Shown here: positions 44,131 through 55,992 of the stretch, piece by piece
Layout of the letters: every line of letters begins with the position of its first letter
Numbering within the stretch: position 1 is the stretch's first letter
Assembly (NCBI GenBank): GCA_009839485.1
Contig: VXPQ01000032.1
Location: 278,982 to 342,981 of the forward strand
Source of the DNA: Bacteroidetes bacterium SB0662_bin_6
GTDB taxonomy: Bacteria; Bacteroidota; Rhodothermia; Rhodothermales; VXPQ01
DNA length: 64,000 nt
Direction: 5' to 3'
The notes under the pieces: generated by a model
Database searches by the model: none
What the model saw: only the letters and a program-made list of their open reading frames with translations
Told to the model about the DNA's origin: nothing
Program-made: the position numbers and the translations under genes

Positions 44131-45291
44131 ATGATACCACGCAACGAACACGAAACAGCCCTTCGCGGCCTCCTGCAGCAGTTTCCTGTCGTCGGCATCG
44201 TTGGCGCCAGACAAGTCGGCAAAACCACGCTCGCCCGGCGCCTTGTCAGCGACCGGAAGTCTCCGGTCCATTTTTTCGATCTGGAAGACCCAACGCACGA
44301 AGCGGCGCTCGCCGACCCGAAGCTCGCGCTCGAATCCTTGCGCGGGCTGGTCGTCATCGACGAAGTGCAACGCCGGCCCGGACTCTTTCCCCTGCTGCGG
44401 GTACTCGTAGACCGCCCCGGCAACGCCGCCCGCTTTCTCGTGCTCGGCAGTGCAAGCCCGGACCTGTTGCGCCAATCCTCGGAGACGCTTGCCGGACGCA
44501 TCGCGTACTATGAACTGCCGCCGTTTCGCATGGACGAGGTCGGCGAAAATATGGCGGAAAGACTCTGGTTGCGCGGAGGGTTTCCCAACTCGTTTCTTGC
44601 CGCAGACGACACGCAGAGCTTTGTCTGGCGCACCGCATTCGTCCGCACCTTTCTCGAACGCGACCTGCCGCAACTCGGATTTTCGGTTCCCGCCGAAACC
44701 ATGCGCCGCTTCTGGACCATGCTGGCGCACTATCACGGCAACCGCTGGAACAGCGCCGAACCCGGACGCGCCCTCGGCGCGACCAGCCCCACAATCAGCG
44801 CCTGGCTCGACATGCTCGTCGATGCGCTGATCGTGCGCAAATTGCCGCCGTGGTACGAAAATCTGAAAAAGAGACAGGTCAAGGCGCCCAAAATATATAT
44901 CGGCGATACCGGACTGCTCCATGCCTTGCTTGGAATCGACGCTAAAGAAATACTCATGGGGCATCCCAAGTCCGGCGCATCCTGGGAAGGATTCGCAATG
45001 CAGGAGATCGCCCGCATACTGGGTGTCGCCTGGGACCAGTGTTACTACTGGGCAACCCATCAGGGAGCGGAACTGGACCTTCTGATAATGAAGAACGGAC
45101 AGCGAATCGGCTTTGAATTCAAGCGCACAAGCGCGCCCGCCATGACGCGCTCCATGCATTCGGCCCTGGACGATCTCAAGCTCGACCGCCTCTTCGTCAT
45201 CTTCCCGGGAGATACCCGCTTTCCCCTGCACGAACGGGTAGAAGCGACAGGGCTGTCCCTTGCCTGCGCCGAAGGGCTTGGACCGTCTTGA
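44131..45291 (+). CDS. AAA_14/DUF4143 P-loop ATPase
   Basis: The product is 386 aa. The AAA_14 domain shows VVGIVGARQVGKTTLARRLV (Walker A), LRGLVVIDEVQRRPGLFPLLR (Walker B) and RFLVLGSASPDLL. The DUF4143 part has RTFLERDLPQLGF, KAPKIYIGDTGLLHALLGI and a PD-(D/E)xK-like end, ELDLLIMKNGQRIGFEFKRTSAP, with the E-x-K sequence intact. Such proteins are common, often sporadically distributed, and of unknown role. The gene is solitary and preceded by a set of palindromes, suggesting tight control. Confidence 0.9.
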   Translation: MIPRNEHETALRGLLQQFPVVGIVGARQVGKTTLARRLVSDRKSPVHFFDLEDPTHEAALADPKLALESLRGLVVIDEVQRRPGLFPLLRVLVDRPGNAARFLVLGSASPDLLRQSSETLAGRIAYYELPPFRMDEVGENMAERLWLRGGFPNSFLAADDTQSFVWRTAFVRTFLERDLPQLGFSVPAETMRRFWTMLAHYHGNRWNSAEPGRALGATSPTISAWLDMLVDALIVRKLPPWYENLKKRQVKAPKIYIGDTGLLHALLGIDAKEILMGHPKSGASWEGFAMQEIARILGVAWDQCYYWATHQGAELDLLIMKNGQRIGFEFKRTSAPAMTRSMHSALDDLKLDRLFVIFPGDTRFPLHERVEATGLSLACAEGLGPS

Positions 45292-45422
45292 TCCATCTTC
45301 TCCCCCGAACAATTCGGCCCTCTGGCGAGTATCTGTTTCCTGCGTTAGCATTTGCGGCATGACCGTCCGGAATACCCCCGAATCGCCTCACCCGCCGCTC
45401 CGATACCACCTGAAACGGAATT

Positions 45423-48143
<2,721 letters not shown>

Positions 48144-48148
48144 GGGGT

Positions 48149-48260
48149 GATCTTATCGGGGTCGGGCAGCGGCGGAACGATGCGGGCGTTCGCCGGTCAA
48201 CAGGCCCACGCGGTCCGCACGGATCTTATTGAGGTCAGGCAGCGGCGAAACGATGCGGGC
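48149..48260. repeat. Two 39-bp direct repeats after acnA
   Basis: Copies at 48149-48187 and 48222-48260 share GATCTTAT, GGTC, GGCAGCGGCG and AACGATGCGGGC with four mismatches. The period is 73 bp. They lie in the 161-bp gap between acnA and the convergent small exported protein gene. No function is assigned. Confidence 0.65.
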
Positions 48261-48304
48261 CCGCCTCTACAGAACATTCCGGGAATGTCTGGGGGGCTCC
48301 CCCC

Positions 48305-48859
48305 TCATATCCTGACATCCGGCGCGGCGCGTTCCGCATCCAATGCGGCGCGCCCCGTTTCCACTGCTTCCGTGGCGACCTCCTCCAGGTGCTCGAGTTC
48401 GGTCTGCCATTCGCCGTAGGCCCGCGAAGCCGACATCCATGCATGGGGAGCGTACAGCCCCCCCGCGGCTTTTCTGGCGCTTCGCTTCAGCCCCTTGACT
48501 TTCCGGGTACCCTCCCGGGCCAATTTCTGCAATTCCAGCATACGATCGGTCCATGCCCGCACGTGGTCCTCGGAACGGTATTGCATATCGGCCATGTTGG
48601 CGGTTTCCGAAGCAATGTTCGCGGAGAATTTGCGCGTGTTTTCGGCGGCGAGCCGGGCTATCCGCTGATGCTCTTCCGCCATACGGACATTGTTTTCATC
48701 TCTCAGTTGCGCAAGACCCTCAAGGTCCTCCATATACCGCGCCAACTGAGCTATCTGCACCTGTGTCGTATCCTCGACAAAAATATCCGGGGACTGCGCC
48801 CGGGTTTCAGGGGCCAGTGCGAAGACGGCAAGCACAGCGATGGCGATATGCCTCTTCAT
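48305..48859 (-). CDS. Exported coiled-coil protein of unknown function
   Basis: The product is 184 aa from ATG 48859, which gives a signal peptide (HIAIAVLAVFALAPETRAQ). The mature chain is almost wholly helical and charged, with heptad-like stretches (QIAQLARYMEDLEGLAQLRDENNVRMAEEHQRIARLAAENTRK, shown here only in part by family-free description) and Ala/Glu-rich C-terminus. It could be a periplasmic scaffold. No close family is recognised. A longer frame to 48937 lacks a leader. Confidence 0.6.
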   Translation of the reverse strand: MKRHIAIAVLAVFALAPETRAQSPDIFVEDTTQVQIAQLARYMEDLEGLAQLRDENNVRMAEEHQRIARLAAENTRKFSANIASETANMADMQYRSEDHVRAWTDRMLELQKLAREGTRKVKGLKRSARKAAGGLYAPHAWMSASRAYGEWQTELEHLEEVATEAVETGRAALDAERAAPDVRI

Positions 48860-49158
48860 TCGGATCTCGTACGGTTCCGTGAAAGAGCTTGGGGAGAAGC
48901 AGCCGGAAATCGTCCGTAAAAACCGGGAAGCGCTCATAAAAAACCGGCCAGGGCATCATCCTGTTTATTGGATGTCCATGCGCGACAGCGGTTCCGGTTG
49001 AAGGCCCCATTGCCCAAAGGATACGCGATTACATCCTCGAACATCCGCGCTCCGGACCCGGCGCTGCCTCCATGTTCGCCACATCCACAATCTCCTTTAC
49101 GCACCCTGTGTATAGTAGCACCATCGGGGCGCCTGCGCAACACTCTATAGACTATTTT
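48860..49158. other. Gene-free spacer, 299 bp
   Basis: It separates the small coiled-coil gene from the end of the hydantoinase B gene, both on the minus strand. No gene or clear terminator is seen; TTTTCATTCC-like T-rich DNA lies just after the hyuB stop in the complementary strand direction. It likely holds the promoter of the coiled-coil gene. Confidence 0.35.
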
Positions 49159-50727
49159 TCATTCCCTGCCCCAACCCCCGCCGCCCGGCGTTTCGATCCG
49201 CAGCACATCGCCGGCTTCGAGCCGCCGGCTGAACTTCGCGGGCAGCGTTTCTTCCCCGCCGCCGGGCCGTACGAGCGTATTGCGTCCGCAGGCGCCGGGC
49301 GCACCGCCCTGCAACCCCCACGGAGGCGTCTCCCGCCGTTCGCTGATTACCGTAACGGTGGCGGGCCGGAGCAACCGGTAGGCGCGAATCAGACCATCTC
49401 CGCCCCGTCGCTCGCCCGCCCCGCCGCTCCCCCGGCGCAGCGCATAGGTCTCGATGCGAAACGGAAACGTCATCTCCAGCGCTTCGACCGGCGTGTTCAG
49501 CGTGTTGCTCATGTGTACGTGTACGCCGCTCAGACCGTCCGCCCCGGCGGAAGCGCCCATGCCTCCCCCGATGGTTTCGTAGTACGCATAGGGCGACCCG
49601 TCGGCGCGGGAGCCCCCGATGGTCAGGTTGTTCATCGTGCCCTGCCCGGCTGCCGACACGCGCGCCGGCATGGCCTGTGCGAGGGCGCCGAAAACCGCAT
49701 CCACGATGCGTTGCGAGGTTTCGACGTTGCCGGCGGACACCGCATGGGGCGGATCGGCGTGCACGAGGCACCCCGGCGGAGCCGTAACCCGCACGGGCGC
49801 AAAACATCCCGCATTCATGGGAATGTCGGAGGCGGCCAGACAGCGCACCGCATAGTAACAGGCGGACTCCGTGATAGGGAGCACCGCGTTCAGCGAACCG
49901 GTCACGGCGGGGGAAGTCCCCTCAAAATCGAACGTGACGCCGTCCCCCTCGATACGGGCCGCCACCCGGATAATCGCCTCTTCCCCGTTCGGCGCTTCGC
50001 CGGGAGCGATTTCCAAGGTATCCTCGAACCGGAAAACCCCGTCCGGCCATTGCCGGATATGCTCGCGAAGCAGGCGTTCGCTCCAGACCGACAAATGCGC
50101 CGCATACGCTTCGACCTCAGCCGCGCCGTGGCGGTCGATCAATGCCGCAAGCCGCGTCTCGGCCACCGAGTGCGCCGCCTGTTGCGCAGCCAGATCGCCG
50201 CGCCGCTCTTCCGGCGTGCGGACATTACGCAATACGAGTTTCTCCAGGTCGGCTGCGAGCCTGCCCTCGTTGCGCCATTTCACGGGGGGGATAATGACGC
50301 CTTCCTGGTACAATTCGCCCGAAAGCGGAAGCGACCCGGGACTCATGCCCCCCACGTCGGCGTGGTGGGCCCGGCTGGCGGCAAAGAACACGAGGCGGTC
50401 GGCCACGAACACCGGGGAGATCATGGTGATGTCCGGCAAGTGCGTGCCGCCTGCATAGGGATCGTTCAGAATGACCGTGTCGCCGGGGCGCCATACATCG
50501 ATGGCGTCCAGCGCGGCTTCGAGGCTGCGCGGCATGGCGCCGAGATGTACCGGAATGTGCGCCGCCTGGGCCACCATCCCGCCGCGGCTGTCGAACACGG
50601 CGCACGAGAAATCCAGCCGCTCCTTGATATTGGGCGAATAGGACGTGCGCTGCAGCGTAACGCCCATTTCCTCAGCGACCCCTGAGAAACGATGCCGGTA
50701 GAGTTCGAGGAGAATCGGGTCCATCAC
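49159..50727 (-). CDS. hyuB: Hydantoinase B / oxoprolinase subunit B-like protein
   Basis: The product is 522 aa. Family motifs: [44 protein letters not shown] at the start, [54 protein letters not shown] and the Gly-rich [10 protein letters not shown] at the end. With HyuA-type partners these proteins hydrolyse hydantoins, 5-oxoproline or N-methylhydantoin, or carboxylate ketones (acetone/acetophenone carboxylases). The substrate is not clear. It overlaps the upstream hyuA gene by 4 bp. Confidence 0.92.
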   Translation of the reverse strand: MMDPILLELYRHRFSGVAEEMGVTLQRTSYSPNIKERLDFSCAVFDSRGGMVAQAAHIPVHLGAMPRSLEAALDAIDVWRPGDTVILNDPYAGGTHLPDITMISPVFVADRLVFFAASRAHHADVGGMSPGSLPLSGELYQEGVIIPPVKWRNEGRLAADLEKLVLRNVRTPEERRGDLAAQQAAHSVAETRLAALIDRHGAAEVEAYAAHLSVWSERLLREHIRQWPDGVFRFEDTLEIAPGEAPNGEEAIIRVAARIEGDGVTFDFEGTSPAVTGSLNAVLPITESACYYAVRCLAASDIPMNAGCFAPVRVTAPPGCLVHADPPHAVSAGNVETSQRIVDAVFGALAQAMPARVSAAGQGTMNNLTIGGSRADGSPYAYYETIGGGMGASAGADGLSGVHVHMSNTLNTPVEALEMTFPFRIETYALRRGSGGAGERRGGDGLIRAYRLLRPATVTVISERRETPPWGLQGGAPGACGRNTLVRPGGGEETLPAKFSRRLEAGDVLRIETPGGGGWGRE

Positions 50728-52715
50728 ATTCTCGAGAAATGCAGATTACGCCAGGCATCCACTTCGACATGCCACGAGGGAGGAACGAAAACGGTCGCAT
50801 CGTACTGGGCCACTACGGCGGGACCGTCGAACGCATGTCCGCAGCGCAACCGGTCGCGGTCGTACAGCGCCGCCATGACCTCCTCGCCGCTATCCAGCAC
50901 GACCGGGGTCTCTCCGACCTGCGCGGCTTCGGAGGTCTCCGACGCCCCGGCCCGATCCGTGTCCTGCGGCAGAACAACCTCGGCCCCTGCCGCCGTTCCC
51001 CGCACGCGCAGCGTCACGATCTCCACGACGGCGTCCCGCATCGCGTACCCGTACCGGCGGGCGTGTTGTTCATGAAAACGCTCCCGGGCACGCTCAGGGC
51101 TCGCGGGGTCCATCGGTACGGTCAATTCGTAGCTCTGCCCCCGGTACCGCATATCCGCAAGGGTTTCGATGGCGGGCGTCCCGCCATCCTCCCCGGCAAA
51201 GACATTCAGAATTCGTTCGGTTTCCTGCGCATAGAGGGCTTCGAGGCCGGTCGTGTCGTCGGGAGCCGAAACGGACGTATCGTACACGATATCCGCCATC
51301 AACAGGCCCAGCGCGCTCAGTACGCCCGGCTGCGGAGGAAGCAGAATGCGACGGATCGAGAGCGCATCCGCCAGTTCGCAGGCATGCAGCGGGCCGGCGC
51401 CCCCGAACGGGACCAGCGTATAGTCCTTCGGATCGTACCCGCGCTCCACGGATACGCGGCGCAAGGCGCGCTCCATCGACGCATTCGCGATCCGGACGAT
51501 GCCCAGCGCCGTCTGGTGGAGGGACAGCCCCAGCGAACGGCCCAGTTTTTCCACGGCATCCCGCGCCGTGCCGGCGTCAAGGGCGAAATCGCCCCCGAGA
51601 AACCGGTCGGGCAGGATCCGGCCCAGCGTCACATTCGCATCCGTGACGGTAGGCGCATCGCCGCCCCGCCCGTAGCATGCCGGGCCCGGTACGGCGCCGG
51701 CGCTCTCGGGGCCGACATGAAGCGCTCCCGCTGCGTCGGCATGGGCAATGCTCCCCCCGCCGGCGCCCACCGTATGGATATCGACGGATGGAAGGCGCAG
51801 CGGCAATCCCGCAATGGCGCTTTCGGCGGTGCGCGGTATTTCGCCGGGACACAACGCCACGTCCGTACTGGTGCCTCCCATGTCGAGGGTGAGAATCTTC
51901 GGAGCCTTTTCGCCGAGCGCGGTTCCGGCAAGCCGGAAGGCCCCCACGACCCCGCCGGCCGGCCCGCTGAGCACCAGGCGGGCGGAACGGCGAGCCGCCT
52001 GTTTCGTGCCGATGACGCCCCCGTTCGATTGCATGATGCGCACCCGCCTGGGCGCCACGGCGCGTTCGAGCCGGTCCAGATACCGCGCCACGATGGGCTG
52101 CACATAAACATTCACGACCGTGGCGGCCGTCCGTTCGTATTCCCGGTATTCCGGCAGAATATCCGCGCTCAGCGAAAATCGCGCATCGGGAAGGTATCCC
52201 TTCAGAATCTCCGCCGCTTTGCGTTCATGTTCCGGATACAGAAACGAGAAGAGAAACACGATGGCCACACCGGCCACGTCAAGATGTTGCAGCGTTTCCC
52301 CCAGTTCGGCCACTTCGCGCTCGTCCAGAGGGGTCAGGATCGAGCCGTCGGCGGCCACCCGCTCCGTGACTTCAAACCGGAGGTCCTCCGGCACGAGCGG
52401 GGGCGGACGGCGCTGGGAAAGCGCATACAGTGCGGGACGATTCTGGCGTCCGATCGCCAGGACATCGCGGAAACCTCTGGTCGTCACGAGGGCGCACCGC
52501 GCGCCGCGATGTTCGAGAAGCGCATTCGTGGCCGTGGTGGTGCCATGCGCAATCGCCGCCGCTTCGCCGGCCCCGAGCAACCGTACGCCTTCCCCCACGG
52601 CGCGGCTCTGGTCATCCGGTGTGGTGGCCGTCTTGCGAATGACGGGCGCCCCATCCTTGAGGTGCACGAAATCCGTGAACGTCCCGCCCGTGTCGATCCC
52701 GATGCGTTCCGTCAT
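50724..52715 (-). CDS. hyuA: Hydantoinase A / oxoprolinase subunit A-like ATPase
   Basis: The product is 663 aa. The actin-like ATPase motifs are IGIDTGGTFTDFVHL at the N-terminus and LTLDMGGTSTDVALC in the middle. AHGTTTATNALLEHRGARCALVTTRGFRDVL and PFGGAGPLHACELA are also typical. It provides ATP-dependent activation for the reaction completed with HyuB. Its ATG overlaps the lexA stop (ATGA) and its stop overlaps the hyuB start (ATGA), so all three are translationally coupled. Confidence 0.93.
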   Translation of the reverse strand: MTERIGIDTGGTFTDFVHLKDGAPVIRKTATTPDDQSRAVGEGVRLLGAGEAAAIAHGTTTATNALLEHRGARCALVTTRGFRDVLAIGRQNRPALYALSQRRPPPLVPEDLRFEVTERVAADGSILTPLDEREVAELGETLQHLDVAGVAIVFLFSFLYPEHERKAAEILKGYLPDARFSLSADILPEYREYERTAATVVNVYVQPIVARYLDRLERAVAPRRVRIMQSNGGVIGTKQAARRSARLVLSGPAGGVVGAFRLAGTALGEKAPKILTLDMGGTSTDVALCPGEIPRTAESAIAGLPLRLPSVDIHTVGAGGGSIAHADAAGALHVGPESAGAVPGPACYGRGGDAPTVTDANVTLGRILPDRFLGGDFALDAGTARDAVEKLGRSLGLSLHQTALGIVRIANASMERALRRVSVERGYDPKDYTLVPFGGAGPLHACELADALSIRRILLPPQPGVLSALGLLMADIVYDTSVSAPDDTTGLEALYAQETERILNVFAGEDGGTPAIETLADMRYRGQSYELTVPMDPASPERARERFHEQHARRYGYAMRDAVVEIVTLRVRGTAAGAEVVLPQDTDRAGASETSEAAQVGETPVVLDSGEEVMAALYDRDRLRCGHAFDGPAVVAQYDATVFVPPSWHVEVDAWRNLHFSRM

Positions 52716-53365
52716 GCCGGATAACTGCGAGGCGGGCCGTACGTATGGTGAATGCCGCTATGGTTCACATGCCCTACGTATCGTCCCAGCACCCGGACTT
52801 CCTCGAAAATATCCGGTTTGATGCGGATGTCCTCGTATTCCTCGTTGGCCGGTTCGAGGCGCAACCCGTGCTCATCGTAGTATACCCGCTTCAGAGACGT
52901 CTCGCCATTGTAGAGAATGGCGCCGATGCCTCCGTTGGGAATATCGTCGTCTACCAGCAGCACATAATCGCCGTCATGAATGTCGGCGCCGATCATCGAT
53001 TGCCCCGATACGCGGATCGCAAAAATGCGATCGAGATTGGGAAAGAGCGTCTCGAGCGTAATAGTCCCCAGATCCGCATCGACGGCTTCCTGCAACTGTC
53101 CCGCCGATATAATGCCGCGCACGGGAATGCCCGCCGCGCTTGTCAGAAAGTCGTCTTCGTTGATGAGGCGGTATCCCCGGCTACCCCTCGTGAGAAATTC
53201 CTTCTTCCAGAGGGCTTCGAGGTTCTGGGTGACGCTGTTGGGGGACCGGAACCCGAAATGCGCGGCAATCTGACGGTAGGTGGGCCACACCCGGTGGACA
53301 CGCACGTACCCCGAGATATAACGGAGAAATTCGTATTGCTTCGATGTCAGCTTTTTACGGCTCAT
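52712..53365 (-). CDS. lexA: LexA repressor
   Basis: The product is 217 aa. The winged HTH is about residues 1-65 (KQYEFLRYISGYVRVHRVWPTYRQIAAHFGF; NSVTQNLEALWKKEFL). The self-cleavage site is Ala88-Gly89 (IISAGQL), with the catalytic dyad Ser123 (VSGQSMIGA) and Lys159 (ETSLKRVY). It represses the SOS regulon until RecA-triggered autoproteolysis. A candidate operator lies about 90 bp upstream. It is the first gene of an apparent lexA-hyuA-hyuB operon, an unusual arrangement. Confidence 0.94.
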   Translation of the reverse strand: MSRKKLTSKQYEFLRYISGYVRVHRVWPTYRQIAAHFGFRSPNSVTQNLEALWKKEFLTRGSRGYRLINEDDFLTSAAGIPVRGIISAGQLQEAVDADLGTITLETLFPNLDRIFAIRVSGQSMIGADIHDGDYVLLVDDDIPNGGIGAILYNGETSLKRVYYDEHGLRLEPANEEYEDIRIKPDIFEEVRVLGRYVGHVNHSGIHHTYGPPRSYPA

Positions 53366-53454
53366 GACGGTTTGACGCGCCGGTTTTTATGACACGAAGA
53401 GGAGTATGGAGACGCCGCGACAGGGGCGATTATACGGCGGAATACCCGACATCT

Positions 53455-53471
53455 TGTACATATAACGTACA
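53455..53471. promoter_or_regulatory. Candidate LexA operator upstream of lexA
   Basis: TGTAC-N7-GTACA is a perfect 5-bp-arm palindrome in an AT-rich stretch, extended to TTGTACATATAACGTACAGT. It resembles the CTGT-N8-ACAG-type LexA boxes. Location 90 bp upstream of the lexA start fits autoregulation. Confidence 0.5.
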
Positions 53472-53539
53472 GTATATGATTGTTTCCTTGCAACGTCAAG
53501 AGAAACGACAAAAAAAATCTTCCGAATGCGGGGCGCTTT

Positions 53540-53647
53540 AAGGATACGCTGATTAGGGCCTGTTACCACTGTGCAGCGGCGCTTTGCGGGGCCTGTTTTC
53601 CTGCCAGGCCAGGCGCTACGAGGGGTGGTTTTGATCAGCGTATCCTT
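53540..53647. repeat. 108-bp MITE-like element with ends AAGGATACGCTGAT
   Basis: The left end 53540-53553 is AAGGATACGCTGAT and the right end 53634-53647 is its reverse complement. TTAGGGCCTGTTACCACTGT follows inside the left end, linking the AAGGATAC and GGGCCTGTT repeat motifs in one element. It lies between lexA and recO and touches the recO stop region. No coding content. Confidence 0.72.
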
Positions 53648-53648
53648 A

Positions 53649-54407
53649 TTACCTGGGGTTGAGGAGTTGCTTCACCACGCGGCTGCCGCGGGTTGGCCAG
53701 GTGTCCTCGACGTGGTATCGCAGAAAATCCTCGATAAGCCGGCCCAGCTCCGCAGCCGTGCGCTCGTCCATGCGCATCTGCATGATCGTATCGGGATCGG
53801 CGCAGGCGACGATGGCGAACGCGCGCAGGGTCCGGCGCGTGGCAAAGCGCATGGTTTCGCGGTTCCGGCGCCCCTCGGACGGCTCCACCGAGCCGGTTTC
53901 CAGCAGGAGCGCGCCGCCGGATTCAGGGATGCGCTCGACGGCTTCCCGGTCGATGTGCGGCGCAAAACCAAGGATTCCCGCCAGCCGCAACTGAAAAAAA
54001 TAGAACAGGTGCTCGGCTCGGTCCGCATGACGATTCAGCCGGTCCAGCACATCGATCAGAAGCTGAAACACAAGCAGGTTTTCGTCTTCGTCCTGCATCA
54101 GCGCCTGCACGAGTTCGACCACGCGCTGGCCGTACGCAAGCGCCGCAAGATCCTTGTGCAGGTCCCCGAATGTCCGGATGTGGCTGCTTTCGGAAAGGGT
54201 CTGCACATGCCGGGTATCCTTCCAGTACAGCACGGCCTGCACATACGACATGGGTTGCAGGGTCGATCCGAATCGGCTTTTGGGCCGCAGCGCGCCCCGG
54301 GCCATAACGGCCACCTTGCCCTTCTCCCTGGTGAAAAGCGTGACGATCCGGCTGGTCTCGCCGTACTGGATGCTTCGGAGCACGATGGCCTCAGTACGAA
54401 TAATCAT
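53649..54407 (-). CDS. recO: DNA repair protein RecO
   Basis: The product is 252 aa. The N-terminal OB fold is recognisable: IIRTEAIVLRSIQYGETSRIVTLFTREKGKVAVMARGAL, followed by RPKSRFGSTLQPMSYVQAVLYWKDTRHVQTLSESSHI. The C-terminal helical region has LFYFFQLRLAGILGFAPHI. The four zinc cysteines found in some RecO proteins are absent, as in many Bacteroidota. It loads RecA with RecR during gap repair. It neighbours lexA, another DNA-damage gene. The start ATG 54407 is preferred to one 9 bp upstream. Confidence 0.92.
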   Translation of the reverse strand: MIIRTEAIVLRSIQYGETSRIVTLFTREKGKVAVMARGALRPKSRFGSTLQPMSYVQAVLYWKDTRHVQTLSESSHIRTFGDLHKDLAALAYGQRVVELVQALMQDEDENLLVFQLLIDVLDRLNRHADRAEHLFYFFQLRLAGILGFAPHIDREAVERIPESGGALLLETGSVEPSEGRRNRETMRFATRRTLRAFAIVACADPDTIMQMRMDERTAAELGRLIEDFLRYHVEDTWPTRGSRVVKQLLNPR

Positions 54408-54476
54408 CACGAACAATCATTTTGAGGGGCCGAAGTTATATTCGCGGCTTCCTTGTGTCTGTGTCAGGAAAAAACC

Positions 54477-55046
54477 ATGCGACTGCTTCATCGCTTGCAG
54501 CAACGGCTGAGCCTGACGAGACACGAGGCCATGGCGCTCTCGTGTCTGTCCGGATTGCTCATTATCGGCATTATTGTACGTCAAGTCCAGCAACAGGCCA
54601 TATTGCTGCCGCCGGATGCCTACGACGAACTGGACCGCATCTTTTTCGAGCGGTCGGGGATGCAAATCGGCGGCGCGGCGGATACGACTTCGCCGGCGCT
54701 TGCAGCCTCCGCCAGCGAAGCGGATTCCGGCAAGTACGAGGCCGCAGCGACGGCCTCCTCGACCCGCGAACCCCCCGGCGAGCCATCCGGTTCGGGAGCG
54801 CTGCACATCGACATAAACCGGGCGGGCGCATCGGAACTCGAAAAACTGCCCCGTATCGGACCGAAGACGGCCGAACGCATTCTTGCGTTTCGCGACGCCT
54901 ATGGAGCGTTTCGCTCGGCAGACGATCTGCAACAGGTGAAGGGTATCGGACCAAAAACCCTCGAACTCCTGCGGCCCCATGTTTACGCAGGAGCGCATCC
55001 CCCATCCGTCGACTCGTCTTCCGGCGATTCATCGGCCGAACCATAG
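54477..55046 (+). CDS. ComEA-like membrane-anchored helix-hairpin-helix protein
   Basis: The product is 189 aa. One N-terminal membrane helix (AMALSCLSGLLIIGIIVRQ) precedes a low-complexity Ala/Ser/Pro linker. A double HhH DNA-binding domain lies at about residues 102-165: IDINRAGASELEKLPRIGPKTAERILAFRDAYGAF and QQVKGIGPKTLELLRPHV. ComEA relatives bind and pull incoming DNA during natural transformation. Its last 64 bp overlap a convergent small membrane protein gene. Confidence 0.9.
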   Translation: MRLLHRLQQRLSLTRHEAMALSCLSGLLIIGIIVRQVQQQAILLPPDAYDELDRIFFERSGMQIGGAADTTSPALAASASEADSGKYEAAATASSTREPPGEPSGSGALHIDINRAGASELEKLPRIGPKTAERILAFRDAYGAFRSADDLQQVKGIGPKTLELLRPHVYAGAHPPSVDSSSGDSSAEP

Positions 55047-55177
55047 GGGTCTTCCGTCCAGGCTTCGGCAACCTTTTCCTCGCGCTTCAGAAACCGGTAT
55101 ACCGGCACCAGCAGCAACGCGGCCAGCGCCGCAAAACCGACCAGTGCAAGGAGAATGACCCCGTTATACTCATTCAT
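54983..55177 (-). CDS. Small single-span membrane protein
   Basis: The product is 64 aa: MNEYNGVILLALVGFAALA starts a single transmembrane helix, followed by VYRFLKREEKV and an acidic tail (WTEDPYGSADESPEDEST). The hydrophobic/charged pattern is typical of real small membrane proteins, although no family is known to me. It overlaps the 3' end of the comEA-like gene on the other strand. An in-frame ATG at 55189 is possible. Confidence 0.6.
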   Translation of the reverse strand: MNEYNGVILLALVGFAALAALLLVPVYRFLKREEKVAEAWTEDPYGSADESPEDESTDGGCAPA

Positions 55178-55218
55178 GGAATCATGCAAAAAGTCATCGA
55201 AACAGGAGGTTCGCCCCT

Positions 55219-55992
55219 ATGAATAACGCCTCTGCGCGCATGTTGATCGTCGACGGCGACGTAAAAACGTCTATGAACCTGTGCAGCATCTTCGAACGGC
55301 AGGGATATGCCGTAACCGGGGTCCGGGACGGTGAGCAGGGCCTCGATCTCCTGACCGGGACCCCTTCATACGACATCGTACTGCTCGAAACCGCGATGCC
55401 GCGAAGGAACGGGTTCGATGTCTTGCGCCAGGCCCGGCTCGCCGGCGTCACCACTCCGATCATCATGCTGACGTTTCGGTCAAACGCCAACGACAAGCTG
55501 CGGGCGTTCGATATCGGCGCAGACGATTACGTCACGAAACCGTTTCACATGGAGGAGCTCGCGGCCCGGGTAAAGGCCATGCTCCGGCGCAGCAGCCTGC
55601 CGGCCGAACACCCGTTGGATATCTACGATTTCGGGGAGCTGCATGTGAATTTCAGCAGTCACACGGCCCACCGCAACGGCGATGTCGTTCGACTCACCGC
55701 CAAAGAGTTCGATATACTCCGGTATTTTATCGAACACCGGGGCCGGACCGTCAGCCGGGGACAGATTTTGCGCAACGTATGGGGCATTCCGTTCGACGTG
55801 TCGACGCGGACCATCGACCGGCATGTTTCGGCGCTCCGCAAGAAAATCGAACCCGACCCCGAAGACCCGACGTGGATCAAGACCGTGTACGGCATAGGGT
55901 ACCGGTTCGTGCAGCGCCCGCGCCATGCGGAAAACGTGAAACAGAACGCCGAAAACGGTATACTAACCTTAAGCCACCCGAAAACGCCATGA
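55219..55992 (+). CDS. OmpR/PhoB-type response regulator with Glu at the phosphoacceptor site
   Basis: The product is 257 aa. The receiver domain is about residues 7-122, with ML-T (IIMLTFR) and the invariant lysine (YVTKPFHMEELAARVKAML). The expected phosphoacceptor Asp is Glu57 (DIVLLETAMPRRNG), and the acidic pocket reads VDGDV instead of VDDD. The C-terminal winged helix is about 140-235 (RLTAKEFDILRYFIEHRGRTVSRGQILRNVWG; RTIDRHVSALRKKIE). No histidine kinase is adjacent. The protein may be phosphorylation-independent or locked active. It overlaps the next gene by 4 bp. Confidence 0.9.
   Translation: MNNASARMLIVDGDVKTSMNLCSIFERQGYAVTGVRDGEQGLDLLTGTPSYDIVLLETAMPRRNGFDVLRQARLAGVTTPIIMLTFRSNANDKLRAFDIGADDYVTKPFHMEELAARVKAMLRRSSLPAEHPLDIYDFGELHVNFSSHTAHRNGDVVRLTAKEFDILRYFIEHRGRTVSRGQILRNVWGIPFDVSTRTIDRHVSALRKKIEPDPEDPTWIKTVYGIGYRFVQRPRHAENVKQNAENGILTLSHPKTP

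Noticed and set aside
50739-52724. 661-codon frame antisense to hyuA
   Set aside because: Mirrors hyuA almost exactly and shows no family features; GC-rich third positions keep the complementary frame open.
55219-55992. Sequencing error explaining Glu57 in the response regulator
   Set aside because: The second acidic-pocket residue is also changed (VDGDV), so two independent departures argue for a real atypical receiver; still to be confirmed by orthologues.
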